In this document: positions 16,833-25,819 of the stretch, one piece after another | How the letters are laid out: each line of letters opens with the position of its first letter | How positions within the stretch are numbered: position 1 is the first letter of the stretch | Source: Clostridia bacterium | GTDB lineage: Bacteria; Bacillota; Clostridia; Christensenellales; CAG-138 | Direction of reading: 5' to 3' | NCBI GenBank assembly: GCA_016292635.1 | Contig: JAEDIC010000002.1 | Coordinates: 115,877-179,876 of the forward strand | DNA length: 64,000 nt | The notes under the pieces: generated by a model | What the model was told of the DNA's origin: nothing | Database searches by the model: none | Seen by the model: the letters and a program-made list of their open reading frames with translations, nothing else | Position numbers and translations under genes: made by a program

Positions 16833-18418
16833 TTTGCGTTCTCCGTGGTGTTTATAAAATCCCTCGACCCTGCGTGCATGGTTATTGGGCCCCTGAGTAT
16901 TGCCGGGCGCTTGCTGCGTGTCTTTGGAGATACCGGAGCAAGAAACGGCACGCCATAGCTCTTCATGCCGCACATCATGGCAAGCAGCGCTATTGATGTA
17001 CAGAATACCCCCAGCAGGCCCGCCATCCACGCCGCCAGCACCAGCGCAATGCGGATATAGGATGCGGATATCTGGGTGGAATAGTCCGGTATGCAAAAAT
17101 TGCCAAGGCCGGACAGCGCCACAACAATAAGCATTACAGAGCTTGCAAGATTTGCGGTCACCGCCGCCTGCCCAAGTATAAGACCGCCTATTATACCTAT
17201 GGCCTGCCCTATGCTGCCCGGCACCCTAAGGCCCGCCTCACGGATAAGCTGAAACACCGCAAGGAGAAACAGCAGCTCAAGGCCGATTGGGGCAAACACC
17301 ATCTTTCTGGACGCCACCACAGTGCTGAGTGTTTCTGTGGACATCATTCCCTGATGAAACAGCACAAGAGACAGGAAGAACGCCGGCAGCAACACGGATA
17401 TCACCGCCCCCATATACCTGACGAACCGCACCATTGAACCGGGCAGCTGCCTTAGATATATATCCTCGGAGCTGCTCATCAGGGCGAAAAGGGTGGTGGG
17501 CATTATATTGGCAAAGGGACTGCCCTCCAGCAGAACAGCTACATATCCCTGCATCAGATGGGAAGCGGCTCTGTCCGGCCTCTCGGTGGACAATACCTGA
17601 GGAAAGGGAGAAAGACCGTGATGCTCGGTAAGCTGCTCCAGTATTCCCGTGTTCACTACCATTCTGGTATCCACCTCCGCCAGCCGGCGCTTTACCTCCT
17701 GCACGAGGGCGGGGTTTGCCGTACCCTTAAGATAAGCCACCGCCACCTTTATGTTTTCCCCTGAGCCCGCCTGACGTATTTCGCAGATAAAATCCTCCCG
17801 CCGTATCATGCGGCGAAGCAGGGTTATATTTGTTCGAAGGCTCTCATTGAATCCTTCCTGGGGGCCTCGAACAACCTTTTCATTCTGGGGCGCCTCAACC
17901 GACCTGTGCTCATAGCCCCTGGTATCCGCCACCATGGTTATGGCCTCCCCTTCCACGAAAACCACAGTAAGGCCGTCGGTTATATGCCCCTTTATCTTAT
18001 CCCAGTTTTGCTCGGTGGTCATTTCGCAGTTTGAAAATACATTGTTTATCAAATATTGGGAATAGGGCGGCTGCTCCGGCACGGGTTTATCCATGGATTC
18101 CCGTATGATAAAGTCGTTTATTATCTCATTTTTTACCATGCCGTTCATGAATACTGCGGCGGCAGGAAGTTTTCCGCCCATTGTAAAGCGGCGCACCACC
18201 ACATCCGGATTTATGTCGGTGTAAAAATCCGTCTTTATACGGGATAGGTTGGTTTCAAGGGAACTGTCTACGGGGCTGGATCGCTCCTGCTGTTTCCCTT
18301 TGCTTTCTTTTTTGCCATCGAAAAATCCGGGAGCGCCGCTCTCGGTCTCCAGCAATTCAAACTCCCCCCGTTTTCTGTTGAAACCCAGCTTGCGTCCAAG
18401 CTTTTTTATGCTTTCCAT
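16829..18418 (-). CDS. gerA: GerAA/GerXA germinant receptor subunit
   Basis: A subunit of the spore germinant receptor, 529 residues. A hydrophilic N-terminal half (about 1-310) is followed by a membrane half with four to five helices, for example ISVLLPAFFLSLVLF, LELLFLLAVFQL and GIIGGLILGQAAV. Family hallmarks are DGLTVVFVEG, RGPQEGFNESLRTN, the following RMIRREDF and LEGSPFANIMPTT. The ATG at 18418 has GGAGG six bases upstream. It is first of four overlapping or abutting genes (A-B-C-small D). The operon stands 3' of a dispersed repeat and has no plain vegetative promoter directly upstream. Confidence 0.95.
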   Translation of the reverse strand: MESIKKLGRKLGFNRKRGEFELLETESGAPGFFDGKKESKGKQQERSSPVDSSLETNLSRIKTDFYTDINPDVVVRRFTMGGKLPAAAVFMNGMVKNEIINDFIIRESMDKPVPEQPPYSQYLINNVFSNCEMTTEQNWDKIKGHITDGLTVVFVEGEAITMVADTRGYEHRSVEAPQNEKVVRGPQEGFNESLRTNITLLRRMIRREDFICEIRQAGSGENIKVAVAYLKGTANPALVQEVKRRLAEVDTRMVVNTGILEQLTEHHGLSPFPQVLSTERPDRAASHLMQGYVAVLLEGSPFANIMPTTLFALMSSSEDIYLRQLPGSMVRFVRYMGAVISVLLPAFFLSLVLFHQGMMSTETLSTVVASRKMVFAPIGLELLFLLAVFQLIREAGLRVPGSIGQAIGIIGGLILGQAAVTANLASSVMLIVVALSGLGNFCIPDYSTQISASYIRIALVLAAWMAGLLGVFCTSIALLAMMCGMKSYGVPFLAPVSPKTRSKRPAILRGPITMHAGSRDFINTTENAK

Positions 18419-18489
18419 AGGCTGCCTCCGTAGGCGTAATATGGTAAAAGTATCTGCAAAAGGCCAATACATTATACCGGGGCGCAAAA

Positions 18490-18516
18490 AGAGACCTTCC
18501 TTTCGAAAGGTCTCCC
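18490..18516 (-). terminator. Distal copy of a duplicated terminator hairpin
   Basis: GAGACCTTCCTTTCGAAAGG followed by TCTCCC on the plus strand. On the minus strand the stem ends in TTTTTGCG, so this copy keeps the T-run and can terminate the SH3-domain gene at 18763. The other copy is at 18715-18741 with one mismatch (18506 A versus 18731 G). Confidence 0.7.
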
Positions 18517-18715
18517 CAAAGTGTCAAAAAAGTGGCTGAACGCCACTTTTTTGAGTTTTACGGGTTTTGCCTCTCCCATTCGCTCCCGGGCGGCAAAACC
18601 CGCAAAGTACGAAAACCTCCGGGTTTTCATCCGTTCTGACGCATGTGTCGTCAGAGCCGGATTGAACATAAGGGGCTGCGGCCCCTTATCAACCCCGGGG
18701 TTTTTGACAGACTTA
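18517..18715. repeat. Dispersed structured element, copy 1 (divergent)
   Basis: About 199 bases between two copies of a terminator hairpin. Order of structures: GTCAAAAAAGTGG paired with CCACTTTTTTGA; a stem CGGGTTTTGCC with GGCAAAACCCG; AAAACC with GGGTTTT; TCTGACG with CGTCAGA; AAGGGGC with GCCCCTT; then TTTTTGACAG. The same order of stems recurs in copies 2 and 3 with different bases. The 344 bases between the gerA start and the SH3 gene hold this element, its flanking hairpins and no gene. Confidence 0.7.
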
Positions 18716-18741
18716 GAGACCTTCCTTTCGGAAGGTCTCCC
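18715..18741. repeat. Proximal copy of the duplicated hairpin (direct repeat)
   Basis: 26 of 27 bases match 18490-18516 in direct orientation. It lacks the T-run on the minus strand that the distal copy has, as expected if the element split a terminator after duplicating it. Confidence 0.75.
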
Positions 18742-18762
18742 GTATATATGGCAATGCCTGGC

Positions 18763-19899
18763 CTATTTGGCCCGGCCCGCCCTGTAGGCTTCGTTTTCGC
18801 AGGCCTGATGCCGCGGACACTCGGCGCTGGTCTCATGAACCTTGGATTTATACAGATGTATGCAGAAATGCCCGTCGAAACCGTTGCTCTGGGTGGGGTT
18901 TGCCATATGGGGCATGGTATGCATACTGGCGGCTACCGTCTTGCCGTTGTAATTTACCCAGATGGGACGCCTGTTCCATGAGAAGCCCTCAAGGCTCTTT
19001 ATAACGGCTGTGTCCGAGGTGGTGATAGGTTCACAGTCCGCATGATACCATCCGCCAAAGCGGCGGGCACGGAAGCTCTTGCCGGTGCGCACGTCTATTA
19101 CGGTAAAGCGCGCGCCCTTATTCAGCCAATCCGAACCTCCGTCAAACCAGTTCATACGGATAACGCTGCCCTTGAGCTGGGTGTATCTGGCGTTTTCCTT
19201 GGTAAGCTTATTGGTGCTGTCATATAGGGAATTCAGCGTTTCTGCGCCGGCAATGCCATCCGCAGAGGATAGGCCCGCGGTCTGCTGATATTCAAGAACC
19301 GCCTTTTTGGTTGCGCTGTCATATGAGCCGGAAAGGTCCGCCTTGGACATAAAGCCTCTGGCGTAAAGCTCACGCTGAAGCTTTTCAACCTCCTCGCCCT
19401 TCATGCCGCTCTTAAGCATGCTGCCGGAAGCGATGTTTGAGGAAGTGAGGGTCAAATGGGTACGGTACACATAGCCCGCCGTTTCATCTGCCACAACGAA
19501 GAACCATTCGCCTATTATGGCCTTTATCTTTACGCCCTGGCCAACTGTAAGCTGTTTTATAACGTAGGTATTTTCGCTGGGGCCGCCCCGCATATATGCG
19601 CTGTCATCCAGCACATATGCGCCCCGGCTTCCGGAGGAATTGGAAAAGATGTAATCCTGACGGATATAGCCAACGGTGCCGCCGGAAAGCATTATGCGAT
19701 ACCAGCCGTTTTCCACAGCCAGCACCTCAACCTCCTGCCCCAATAACAGGGTACCCAGCACGGAGGAGTCCGTATCCGGGCTTTCCCTCAGGTTAACCCC
19801 ATCTGCCGTGATTATTCCCATATCCGCCGCAAGGGCTGAGCCGGCGCCCAGCATGCAACACAGCATGAGCAGCAGCGCCGCTATCCTTTTCAGCTTCAT
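18763..19899 (-). CDS. Secreted SH3b / peptidoglycan-binding protein with an L,D-transpeptidase-like C-terminus
   Basis: Exported wall protein of 378 residues. Signal peptide 1-25 (SALAAD cleavage), SH3b domain about 28-84, a second SH3b-like domain about 92-150, a PG_binding_1 domain about 160-228 (LKSGMKGEEVEKLQREL), and a C-terminal domain of about 140 residues. The last has His331 and Cys346 in PHM...GHFCIH, with the spacing of the YkuD HG...GC motif but without the usual Ser-His-Gly-Cys-Arg. The same domain ends the protein at 24385-25242. GGAGGG precedes the ATG, which overlaps the upstream UDG gene (ATGA). Wall binding is well supported; catalysis is inferred. Confidence 0.8.
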   Translation of the reverse strand: MKLKRIAALLLMLCCMLGAGSALAADMGIITADGVNLRESPDTDSSVLGTLLLGQEVEVLAVENGWYRIMLSGGTVGYIRQDYIFSNSSGSRGAYVLDDSAYMRGGPSENTYVIKQLTVGQGVKIKAIIGEWFFVVADETAGYVYRTHLTLTSSNIASGSMLKSGMKGEEVEKLQRELYARGFMSKADLSGSYDSATKKAVLEYQQTAGLSSADGIAGAETLNSLYDSTNKLTKENARYTQLKGSVIRMNWFDGGSDWLNKGARFTVIDVRTGKSFRARRFGGWYHADCEPITTSDTAVIKSLEGFSWNRRPIWVNYNGKTVAASMHTMPHMANPTQSNGFDGHFCIHLYKSKVHETSAECPRHQACENEAYRAGRAK

Positions 19900-20516
19900 T
19901 CCGTTCCCTCCGTCTCTTTAATGAATATGCCAAGTTCCCGTATATCCTCTCCAAGAACCTCAAGAAGCGAGCGGTTGTATATTACGCTTGCGGGGTGATA
20001 TTGGGGGATAAGGGTACATTCATAGCCGTTCAGCCGTACTTCTATCCTTTTTCCGTGCGCTTCCCCAACGGTAAGCCTGTCCAGCCCCGCTATGGCGGAT
20101 ACCGCCTTTAGGGGGGTATTTCCAAGAGTAACTATCACAGCGGGTCTTAGCAGCTCCAGTTCGCTTTTAAGCAAAGGCAGCCCTGCCTTAAGTTCCGCAC
20201 CGGAAGGGGTACGGTTGGATATCGAGCGTGCCTTGCGGTTTACCGGGCGAAACTTTACCGCATTGGTAACGTATACACTGCTCCGGTCTATGCCAGCGGC
20301 GCCGAGCAGCTCATTAAGCTGTTTTCCCGCCTTGCCCACAAAGGGCCGGCCCCTGGCGGCTTCCTCGCCGCCGGGCGCTTCGCCCACTAACAGCACGGCG
20401 GGAGCATCCGGCCCCTCGCCAAATACGGGGTTATGATAATCGCCCCTGTCATCGGGTATACCGGCAATTCGCCGCCGCTCTTCGGCATACAGTTGGTCAA
20501 GCTTTTCCCTTACCAT
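19896..20516 (-). CDS. Uracil-DNA glycosylase superfamily protein (family 4-like, no Fe-S cysteines)
   Basis: Protein of 206 residues with the UDG-fold motifs GEAPGGEEAARGRPFVGKAG, VTNAVKFRPV, VTLGNTPL and, near the end, PQYHPAS (catalytic/substrate loop). Family 4 enzymes remove uracil from DNA and carry a 4Fe-4S cluster held by four cysteines. Here the N-terminal CxxC is absent and the only cysteine is in ECTLIP, so the cluster is lost. The start overlaps the PBP stop by 7 bases and the SH3 gene by 4 at its end, so the three genes form one transcript, an odd mix of wall and repair functions. Confidence 0.85.
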   Translation of the reverse strand: MVREKLDQLYAEERRRIAGIPDDRGDYHNPVFGEGPDAPAVLLVGEAPGGEEAARGRPFVGKAGKQLNELLGAAGIDRSSVYVTNAVKFRPVNRKARSISNRTPSGAELKAGLPLLKSELELLRPAVIVTLGNTPLKAVSAIAGLDRLTVGEAHGKRIEVRLNGYECTLIPQYHPASVIYNRSLLEVLGEDIRELGIFIKETEGTE

Positions 20517-23443
20517 CCTGCACCCACCGGCGGATATTCCTCATATACCGCATCAAATGTATATTGCAGCTGGCTGGTGGCTCTGAGGATATATTCGCTC
20601 AGAGAGGTTCCTATGTATGCCTTAAGGTCCTCTATGCCCTGCACCAGAGTGTCACGATAGGTATCTGAAAGATTCTGCACAGAGTTAAGGTAGCTGTTTA
20701 TCTTGTTTATAAGGTTATTCGCCGCATTTACCGCAGACTGAAGCTCACCGTTGCCGCCAAAGGAATTATACCACGACGGGGTATGCAGCGAGCACATTGT
20801 GCCGGACGCCGCGCCGCCGCTCATGGCATACTCGGCGGAGGTCATGCCTGTGTATACAGCATTGGGCACAGACGCCAGCACGAGAGTCGGGTCTATATCC
20901 GCATACATGGAATCGGAATGTATCAGCACAATAGAACCGGAGGCAACATTTGAGCAATATGGCGAAGCCAGAGCGCCGCTGTCCATGCAAACATTGCTCA
21001 CAACGTGCATATCGCATACTTCGGAGGGCACCGTGCCCTCGGCAAACCAATCCGTAACCGGAGTATGTCCCGAGGAATCCAGATAGCAGGCATCTGTTGC
21101 AAGCTTTCCGGATACCGAGCATACCGTGGCCTTTGTAAGGCCAATCTCGTTGGGAGATTCGTCTATTATGGGCTTATCCAGCAATCCCTCGTGTATCTCC
21201 TCCATAAAGGCCCGCCACAGGGGGGCGGCGTACTTGCCGCCGGTGGATTTGCTCTTGAGCTTTTTGTTGTAGTTATCGTGGCCTATCCATACGGTACCGG
21301 TATAATAGGGGGTCATGCCAGCGAAGAATACGCTGCCGTAATCGCCGTTTGTGCCGGTTTTGCCAGCAACGGTCATGCCGGATATTTTTGCCCTTGTGCC
21401 GGTGCCGGAATTTACCGCATCTGTCAGTATATCCACCAGCATATAGGCTGTGGATTTCTTAAATACCCTGTGGGTATCCCGTACTTCCTCGGCATCCAGT
21501 ATCACCTTGCCGTCGCCATCCACCACCCGGGTAAAGGACAGAGGCTCCCTGTATTCGCCGCCGCTTGCTACGGCGCCGTATGCCGCCGCCATCTCAATTG
21601 GGGTTATGCCCATTGCGCCCAGGGCAAGGCCGGATCCGGTCTTGCTTATGCGGGAAGGATCAACGCCCAAAGCTTCGAGATAGGCCGCGGAGTTATCAAT
21701 GCCCACGTGCTCAAGGAGAGTGCGAGCCGCTGCCACGTTAAGGGAGTTTATAACGCCGTCCCTTATGGTTAGGGGACCGATAAGATCTTGATCGCCTATG
21801 GCAGGATAACCCTTTTCGCTGTCCCAGCCCTCTATGGCGCTGGCGAAGTTTTTAAGTATGGTTGCGGGGGACGCGCCAAGGTCAAGGGCGGGGCCGTATA
21901 CCGCCAAAGGCTTTATGGAGGAACCAACTTCCGTTGAGCTCTGATAAGCCCTGTTCCAGCCTTTTTTCACGGTTGGGGTGTTTCTGCCGCCCACTATGGC
22001 CCTAAGCTCGCCTGTGTGATAATCCAGCACCACCGCCGCCGCCTGAGGCTGCACGGTGGTTATGGTATTGCCATCGCTGCTGGTCTCGGTTATTTCCGTT
22101 GCGGTGGGGTCTGCAAGGGAGGGATATTTATCCCAGTTGGCAAGGGTATCCTGCACCAGATGCTGCATTTCGGTATCCACCGTAAGGTAGATATGATAGC
22201 CGCCGGTACGCAGTTCGTTTTCAATGGCGTTGCGGTTTGCGGTGGTATCCAGCATTTCCCGCTGCTCAAGAAGGTGGGAAACTATATCCCTTATGCCGTA
22301 CTCAACGAAGTATGGCATATCGTAAAGCTCTGTGCTGGTGGATGTTTCTATTACCGTTACGGTGTCCTCCATTGCGGTCTCATACTGTTCACGGGTTATG
22401 AAGCCGCCTTCGTACATAGCCAGCAGCACCACGTTTGTGCGGCGCTCCGTAACATACATTTGGTTGTTGTTGCTAAGGGAATAGTTATACTGGGCGTCGG
22501 TTATGCCGCCGGATTCATGGAGCTCCTCCAGCTCCCGGGCCGCGTTTTCGGTTAGGGTGCGGCTGTAAATATTGGAGCGGGGGTTGGTATAATGGGGCTT
22601 CTGCACCATTCCCGCAAGCATTGCGCATTCCCTTATTGACAGCTCGGAAAGTTCCTTGCCAAAGTAGTCCTTTGCGGCGGTTTTAAAGCCATAGTTGGAG
22701 CCGCCAAGATACACGTCGTTCATATAGGCAACCAGTATCTCGTCCTTTTCCATAATCTGCTCCAGCTCAAGAGAGAGATAGGCCTCTTTTATCTTGCGCT
22801 TGTAAGACTGCTCATTTGACAGCACCTTGTTCTTTATAAGCTGCTGGGTTATGGTGCTGCCGCCGTGGGTATCTGTATTGCGGAGGGTATTTATCACCGC
22901 GGAAAACAGTCTCTTATAGTCAAGGCCCTCGTGCTTGTAAAAGCGCACATCCTCAATGGAGATAAGGGCGTTTTTAAGCATATCCGGTATTTCGTCTATA
23001 TCCGCCCAGTCACGGTATTCCATGCCAGCAAATGTGGTGATAAGATTCCCATCCTTATCGTATATGTAGGAGGTTCTGTCGCTCATGGTGAGCTGGGAAG
23101 GGTCTATATCCTCGGTGGTCTCAATATAGGCCTTGGCTACGCCCGTAACAAGGCCCAGCCCTGCGCAGCCTATTATCAGCACCATTACCACCATTACCTT
23201 GAGCACGGTAAACAGCAGCTCCAGCCCAAAGGACCTGCTGCCACGCCTTTCCACAAAAAGCTCATCGGCAGAGACGCCGTCATGGCCTTTTTTGTTGAAG
23301 AAGTCTTTTATTTTGCCTGTAAGATCTTCAATAAAGCCCACCACGCCTCTGCGCTCCGGCTGTTTTTCTTCCTTATCCCGAGGCGATATATCTATGCGGG
23401 TGGTCTCCTCATTCATTCTGTCCCTGTTTTCGGTATCTTTCAT
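20510..23443 (-). CDS. Class A penicillin-binding protein (PBP1-type)
   Basis: Bifunctional peptidoglycan glycosyltransferase/transpeptidase, 977 residues. Cytoplasmic tail 1-72, membrane anchor about 73-101, GT51 domain with catalytic Glu164 (ISIEDVRFYKHEG) and GGSTITQQL, then the transpeptidase domain with SxxK (Ser508-Lys511), SxN (Ser567-Asn569) and KTGT (695-698). A C-terminal tail of about 230 residues, rich in Cys, Ser and Asn with a helical end, is longer than in most PBP1A proteins; its paired cysteines (for example SVSGKLATDACYLD) suggest disulfides. AAAGG precedes the ATG. A TGTTATAAT extended -10 lies about 90 bases upstream. Confidence 0.95.
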   Translation of the reverse strand: MKDTENRDRMNEETTRIDISPRDKEEKQPERRGVVGFIEDLTGKIKDFFNKKGHDGVSADELFVERRGSRSFGLELLFTVLKVMVVMVLIIGCAGLGLVTGVAKAYIETTEDIDPSQLTMSDRTSYIYDKDGNLITTFAGMEYRDWADIDEIPDMLKNALISIEDVRFYKHEGLDYKRLFSAVINTLRNTDTHGGSTITQQLIKNKVLSNEQSYKRKIKEAYLSLELEQIMEKDEILVAYMNDVYLGGSNYGFKTAAKDYFGKELSELSIRECAMLAGMVQKPHYTNPRSNIYSRTLTENAARELEELHESGGITDAQYNYSLSNNNQMYVTERRTNVVLLAMYEGGFITREQYETAMEDTVTVIETSTSTELYDMPYFVEYGIRDIVSHLLEQREMLDTTANRNAIENELRTGGYHIYLTVDTEMQHLVQDTLANWDKYPSLADPTATEITETSSDGNTITTVQPQAAAVVLDYHTGELRAIVGGRNTPTVKKGWNRAYQSSTEVGSSIKPLAVYGPALDLGASPATILKNFASAIEGWDSEKGYPAIGDQDLIGPLTIRDGVINSLNVAAARTLLEHVGIDNSAAYLEALGVDPSRISKTGSGLALGAMGITPIEMAAAYGAVASGGEYREPLSFTRVVDGDGKVILDAEEVRDTHRVFKKSTAYMLVDILTDAVNSGTGTRAKISGMTVAGKTGTNGDYGSVFFAGMTPYYTGTVWIGHDNYNKKLKSKSTGGKYAAPLWRAFMEEIHEGLLDKPIIDESPNEIGLTKATVCSVSGKLATDACYLDSSGHTPVTDWFAEGTVPSEVCDMHVVSNVCMDSGALASPYCSNVASGSIVLIHSDSMYADIDPTLVLASVPNAVYTGMTSAEYAMSGGAASGTMCSLHTPSWYNSFGGNGELQSAVNAANNLINKINSYLNSVQNLSDTYRDTLVQGIEDLKAYIGTSLSEYILRATSQLQYTFDAVYEEYPPVGAGW

Positions 23444-23645
23444 CTATTCAACCTTTCACGCATATGCGTATGGCGTTATTCCACACGTTTGTTTTAAGGA
23501 AAGCTGCCCCCGCAGACTTCCCTCCATAATTAGTCAAGGATATTATAACATATCCTGCTTTGCATCCTCAATACGCCCCGCCCCGCATATACTTTAATTA
23601 ACGATAAATTCACGGAATCGCTTTTTTAGCAGAAAGGATGCCTCC

Positions 23646-24329
23646 ATGGAACAGAACACCGTACACCGCAGGCGACGAAGGCCCTTAAGGATACTTCTGG
23701 TTATAATGTGCGTCATATCGGCAGGGCTCCTGTCCCTGCTGCTGGCGGTAAACGCCAATATGCGCCCCGCCCTTACCTCCATAGCGGAGGCCCGCATAAC
23801 CTCCCTTGCGGTATCCGCCATGAACGACGCCATAATGGAGCGCATGGACGGCAGCAGCTATACCTCCCTTATCACCGCCTATGACAACGGAGAAAAGGTA
23901 TACATGCTGCAGGCGGACACCCGGCAGATGAATATGATGGCGGCGGATTGCTGCGCCGCCGCCCAGGCCCGAATCGCCGCCCTTGGGGAGCAGGGAGTAT
24001 CCGTGCCGCTGGGCACTGTATCCGGCATAACCTACCTTTCGGGACGTGGTCCCGGCATACGGGTAACCTTTACCCCCGTAGGCAGCGTGGAAAGCGACTT
24101 TGACTCGGAGCTGGTATCCTCCGGAATAAACCAATCCCTTTATCGGGTTAATATACGGCTCACTTCAAACATACGCCTCATAATGCCCGGCGTATCCCAC
24201 AGCATAAAGGTAAGCTCTGAAGCCGCGATAGCCGAAAGCATAATAGTAGGAGAAGTTCCACAGGTATACACTAATGTTGCGGATGAGCAGGATATGCTTA
24301 ACCTTATCCCCACAGAACCCATATCCTGA
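23646..24329 (+). CDS. yunB: Sporulation protein YunB
   Basis: Sporulation protein of 227 residues. A basic N-terminus (HRRRRRPLR) is followed by one membrane segment (about 15-36) and an outside domain with family patterns IAEARITSLAVSAMNDAI, VPLGTVSGITYLSG and GVSHSIKVSSEA. In Bacillus YunB is made in the mother cell under sigma-E and is needed for normal spore development; its molecular role is unknown. AAAGGA lies 7 bases before the ATG. The next gene on the strand begins 55 bases after it but has its own promoter-like box. Confidence 0.9.
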   Translation: MEQNTVHRRRRRPLRILLVIMCVISAGLLSLLLAVNANMRPALTSIAEARITSLAVSAMNDAIMERMDGSSYTSLITAYDNGEKVYMLQADTRQMNMMAADCCAAAQARIAALGEQGVSVPLGTVSGITYLSGRGPGIRVTFTPVGSVESDFDSELVSSGINQSLYRVNIRLTSNIRLIMPGVSHSIKVSSEAAIAESIIVGEVPQVYTNVADEQDMLNLIPTEPIS

Positions 24330-24372
24330 TTTGTTTACATTCAGCCCTATGGCGCGATAAAGCATGCCATGG

Positions 24373-24378
24373 TATAAT
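24373..24378 (+). promoter_or_regulatory. -10 box immediately before the wall-protein gene
   Basis: TGGTATAAT with TATAAT at 24373-24378, only 6 bases before the ATG at 24385. No ribosome site fits between, so a leaderless transcript is possible, as at recD2. Confidence 0.5.
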
Positions 24379-24384
24379 ACACAT

Positions 24385-25242
24385 ATGAAAAAGCTAATAC
24401 TGGTCATCATGTGCGCCCTGCTCATAATGAGCGGCGGCGCCGCATATGCGGAGGAAACTGCGGAGGCCTCGCCGACTCCTGTTCCCACCCCCTCGCCAAA
24501 TCCCGTTTTTGAGCCCAACACGGCGGAGCCTGAGCCCTTCAACGGGCTCATAAGCCTAAGCTCCACCAACGGCGCCACGGACGAGGATGTGGTTCGGGTG
24601 CAGATAAGGCTTCGTGACCTTTGCTATTTCAGCTTTAAGCCCACCGGAAAATATCAAAGCATGACCGCAAACGCCGCAAAGGCCTTCCAGCTCAGGCACA
24701 CCACAGACGACGGCGCTGCCATGATATCCGATGGCACCATCGGCGCTCAGACCATGGATATACTTTTCCGCCATAACGTATCACGCTCGGATATAGCCTC
24801 CTCCATACCCATTGGCACCAGTCAGGTAATGGACAACCCCACCGTAGGCGAAGCGGTAAAATGGGATGAGGTAAAAGGCACCCTCGCGCAGGGTTCATCC
24901 TACCTTATCACCGACTATAACACCGGCACCACATTCTACATGGTATACACCGGCGGCGAAAACCACGCCGAAATGGAATGCAAGGACGCCTTTAACGCAG
25001 GCGTATTAAAGGGCATTTTCGGCGGGGAGTACAACTTCTCCAAACGCGCGGTGACCGTGTCCGTAAACGGCAGACAAATAGCCGCATCCTTACAGGGCTA
25101 TCCCCACGGCGAAGACACATTCTCCGCAAACGACATGAACGGTCATGTGTGCCTGTTCTTTGACGGCAGCCTGTCCCACGTTGGCTCTTTGCCCGATGCG
25201 GAGCATCAGGAGCTCATCTACAGAGCCTCCGGCAGAGGATAG
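24385..25242 (+). CDS. Secreted peptidoglycan-binding protein with an L,D-transpeptidase-like C-terminus
   Basis: Exported protein of 285 residues, paralogue of the C-terminal two thirds of the protein at 18763-19899. Signal peptide 1-22 (AYAEE), a Thr/Pro-rich spacer (about 24-52), a PG_binding_1-like domain (about 60-130), then the shared C-terminal domain with HAE (194-196), His241 and Cys256 (PHGEDTF...NGHVCLFF). His and Cys are 15 residues apart in both paralogues. The start at 24385 is preferred over one 7 codons upstream because it begins the signal peptide (MKKLILVIMC) and the upstream ATG lies within the promoter box. It follows yunB, so a sporulation role is possible. Confidence 0.78.
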   Translation: MKKLILVIMCALLIMSGGAAYAEETAEASPTPVPTPSPNPVFEPNTAEPEPFNGLISLSSTNGATDEDVVRVQIRLRDLCYFSFKPTGKYQSMTANAAKAFQLRHTTDDGAAMISDGTIGAQTMDILFRHNVSRSDIASSIPIGTSQVMDNPTVGEAVKWDEVKGTLAQGSSYLITDYNTGTTFYMVYTGGENHAEMECKDAFNAGVLKGIFGGEYNFSKRAVTVSVNGRQIAASLQGYPHGEDTFSANDMNGHVCLFFDGSLSHVGSLPDAEHQELIYRASGRG

Positions 25243-25254
25243 AACCAGGCAAGC

Positions 25255-25282
25255 AAAAAGCCCCTTTTTCGGGGCTTTTTTT
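25255..25282. terminator. Bidirectional intrinsic terminator
   Basis: AAAAAGCCCC, loop TTTTTC, GGGGCTTTTTTT. It separates the plus-strand wall-protein gene from the convergent marR. Confidence 0.88.
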
Positions 25283-25299
25283 GATATTAAATTCTGCCT

Positions 25300-25743
25300 T
25301 TATTTTTCGCTTATGCTGTCCAGCTCGCGGGCTATTATTCCCACAGCCTTCGCCACCACGGCAAGCTCCTCTTTGTTCAGCTCGGAGAACATTTTGTCTA
25401 TCATGCGTCCAAGGTCTCCCTCAAGCATATTGGTATAGCTGTAAAACTTGTCCGACAGCTCAAGGTTGTATTCCCGACCGTCCTCCTCGGAGGGGCAGCG
25501 AACCAGATATCCCTTGCGGGTAAGGGAATTCACCTTATAGGTAGCGTTGGACTGAGAAATGCCTATAAACCTTGCAAACTGGCTTATGGTGGGCCTGTTG
25601 AGGGCATATATTACCTCAAGCGAGAATACCTCCATAGCGCTCAGGCTGCCGTCCCGCTCACGCACACGGGTAAATACCTTGCGGTAAAATTCCAGCCTTA
25701 TTTTCGCGAAGGCTTCCATTATCTGCTTTTCAACACTTTTCAT
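25300..25743 (-). CDS. MarR-family transcriptional regulator
   Basis: Winged-helix regulator of 147 residues, expected to bind DNA as a dimer. The recognition region is TISQFARFIGISQSNATYKVNSL and the wing is RCPSEEDGREYNLELSDKF, both typical of MarR. Flanking helices (1-45 and 100-147) give the dimer interface. There are no cysteines that would make it a redox sensor of the OhrR kind. An inverted repeat over the -35 region of its own promoter (25764-25783) suggests self-repression. No target gene can be named; neighbours are spoIIID upstream and a wall protein downstream. Confidence 0.9.
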   Translation of the reverse strand: MKSVEKQIMEAFAKIRLEFYRKVFTRVRERDGSLSAMEVFSLEVIYALNRPTISQFARFIGISQSNATYKVNSLTRKGYLVRCPSEEDGREYNLELSDKFYSYTNMLEGDLGRMIDKMFSELNKEELAVVAKAVGIIARELDSISEK

Positions 25744-25763
25744 AGCTCACCCAGAATACTGTT

Positions 25764-25783
25764 TTCTTGACTCTTTTCAAGAA
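25764..25783 (-). promoter_or_regulatory. Operator-like inverted repeat over the marR promoter
   Basis: TTCTTGA (25764-25770), 6 bases, TCAAGAA (25777-25783). On the minus strand it contains the -35 TTGAAA, followed 16 bases later by TATTCT, so binding here would block the promoter. Confidence 0.6.
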
Positions 25784-25819
25784 CTTTACCATATTCCGGC
25801 CATGCATGTCAACGAATCG

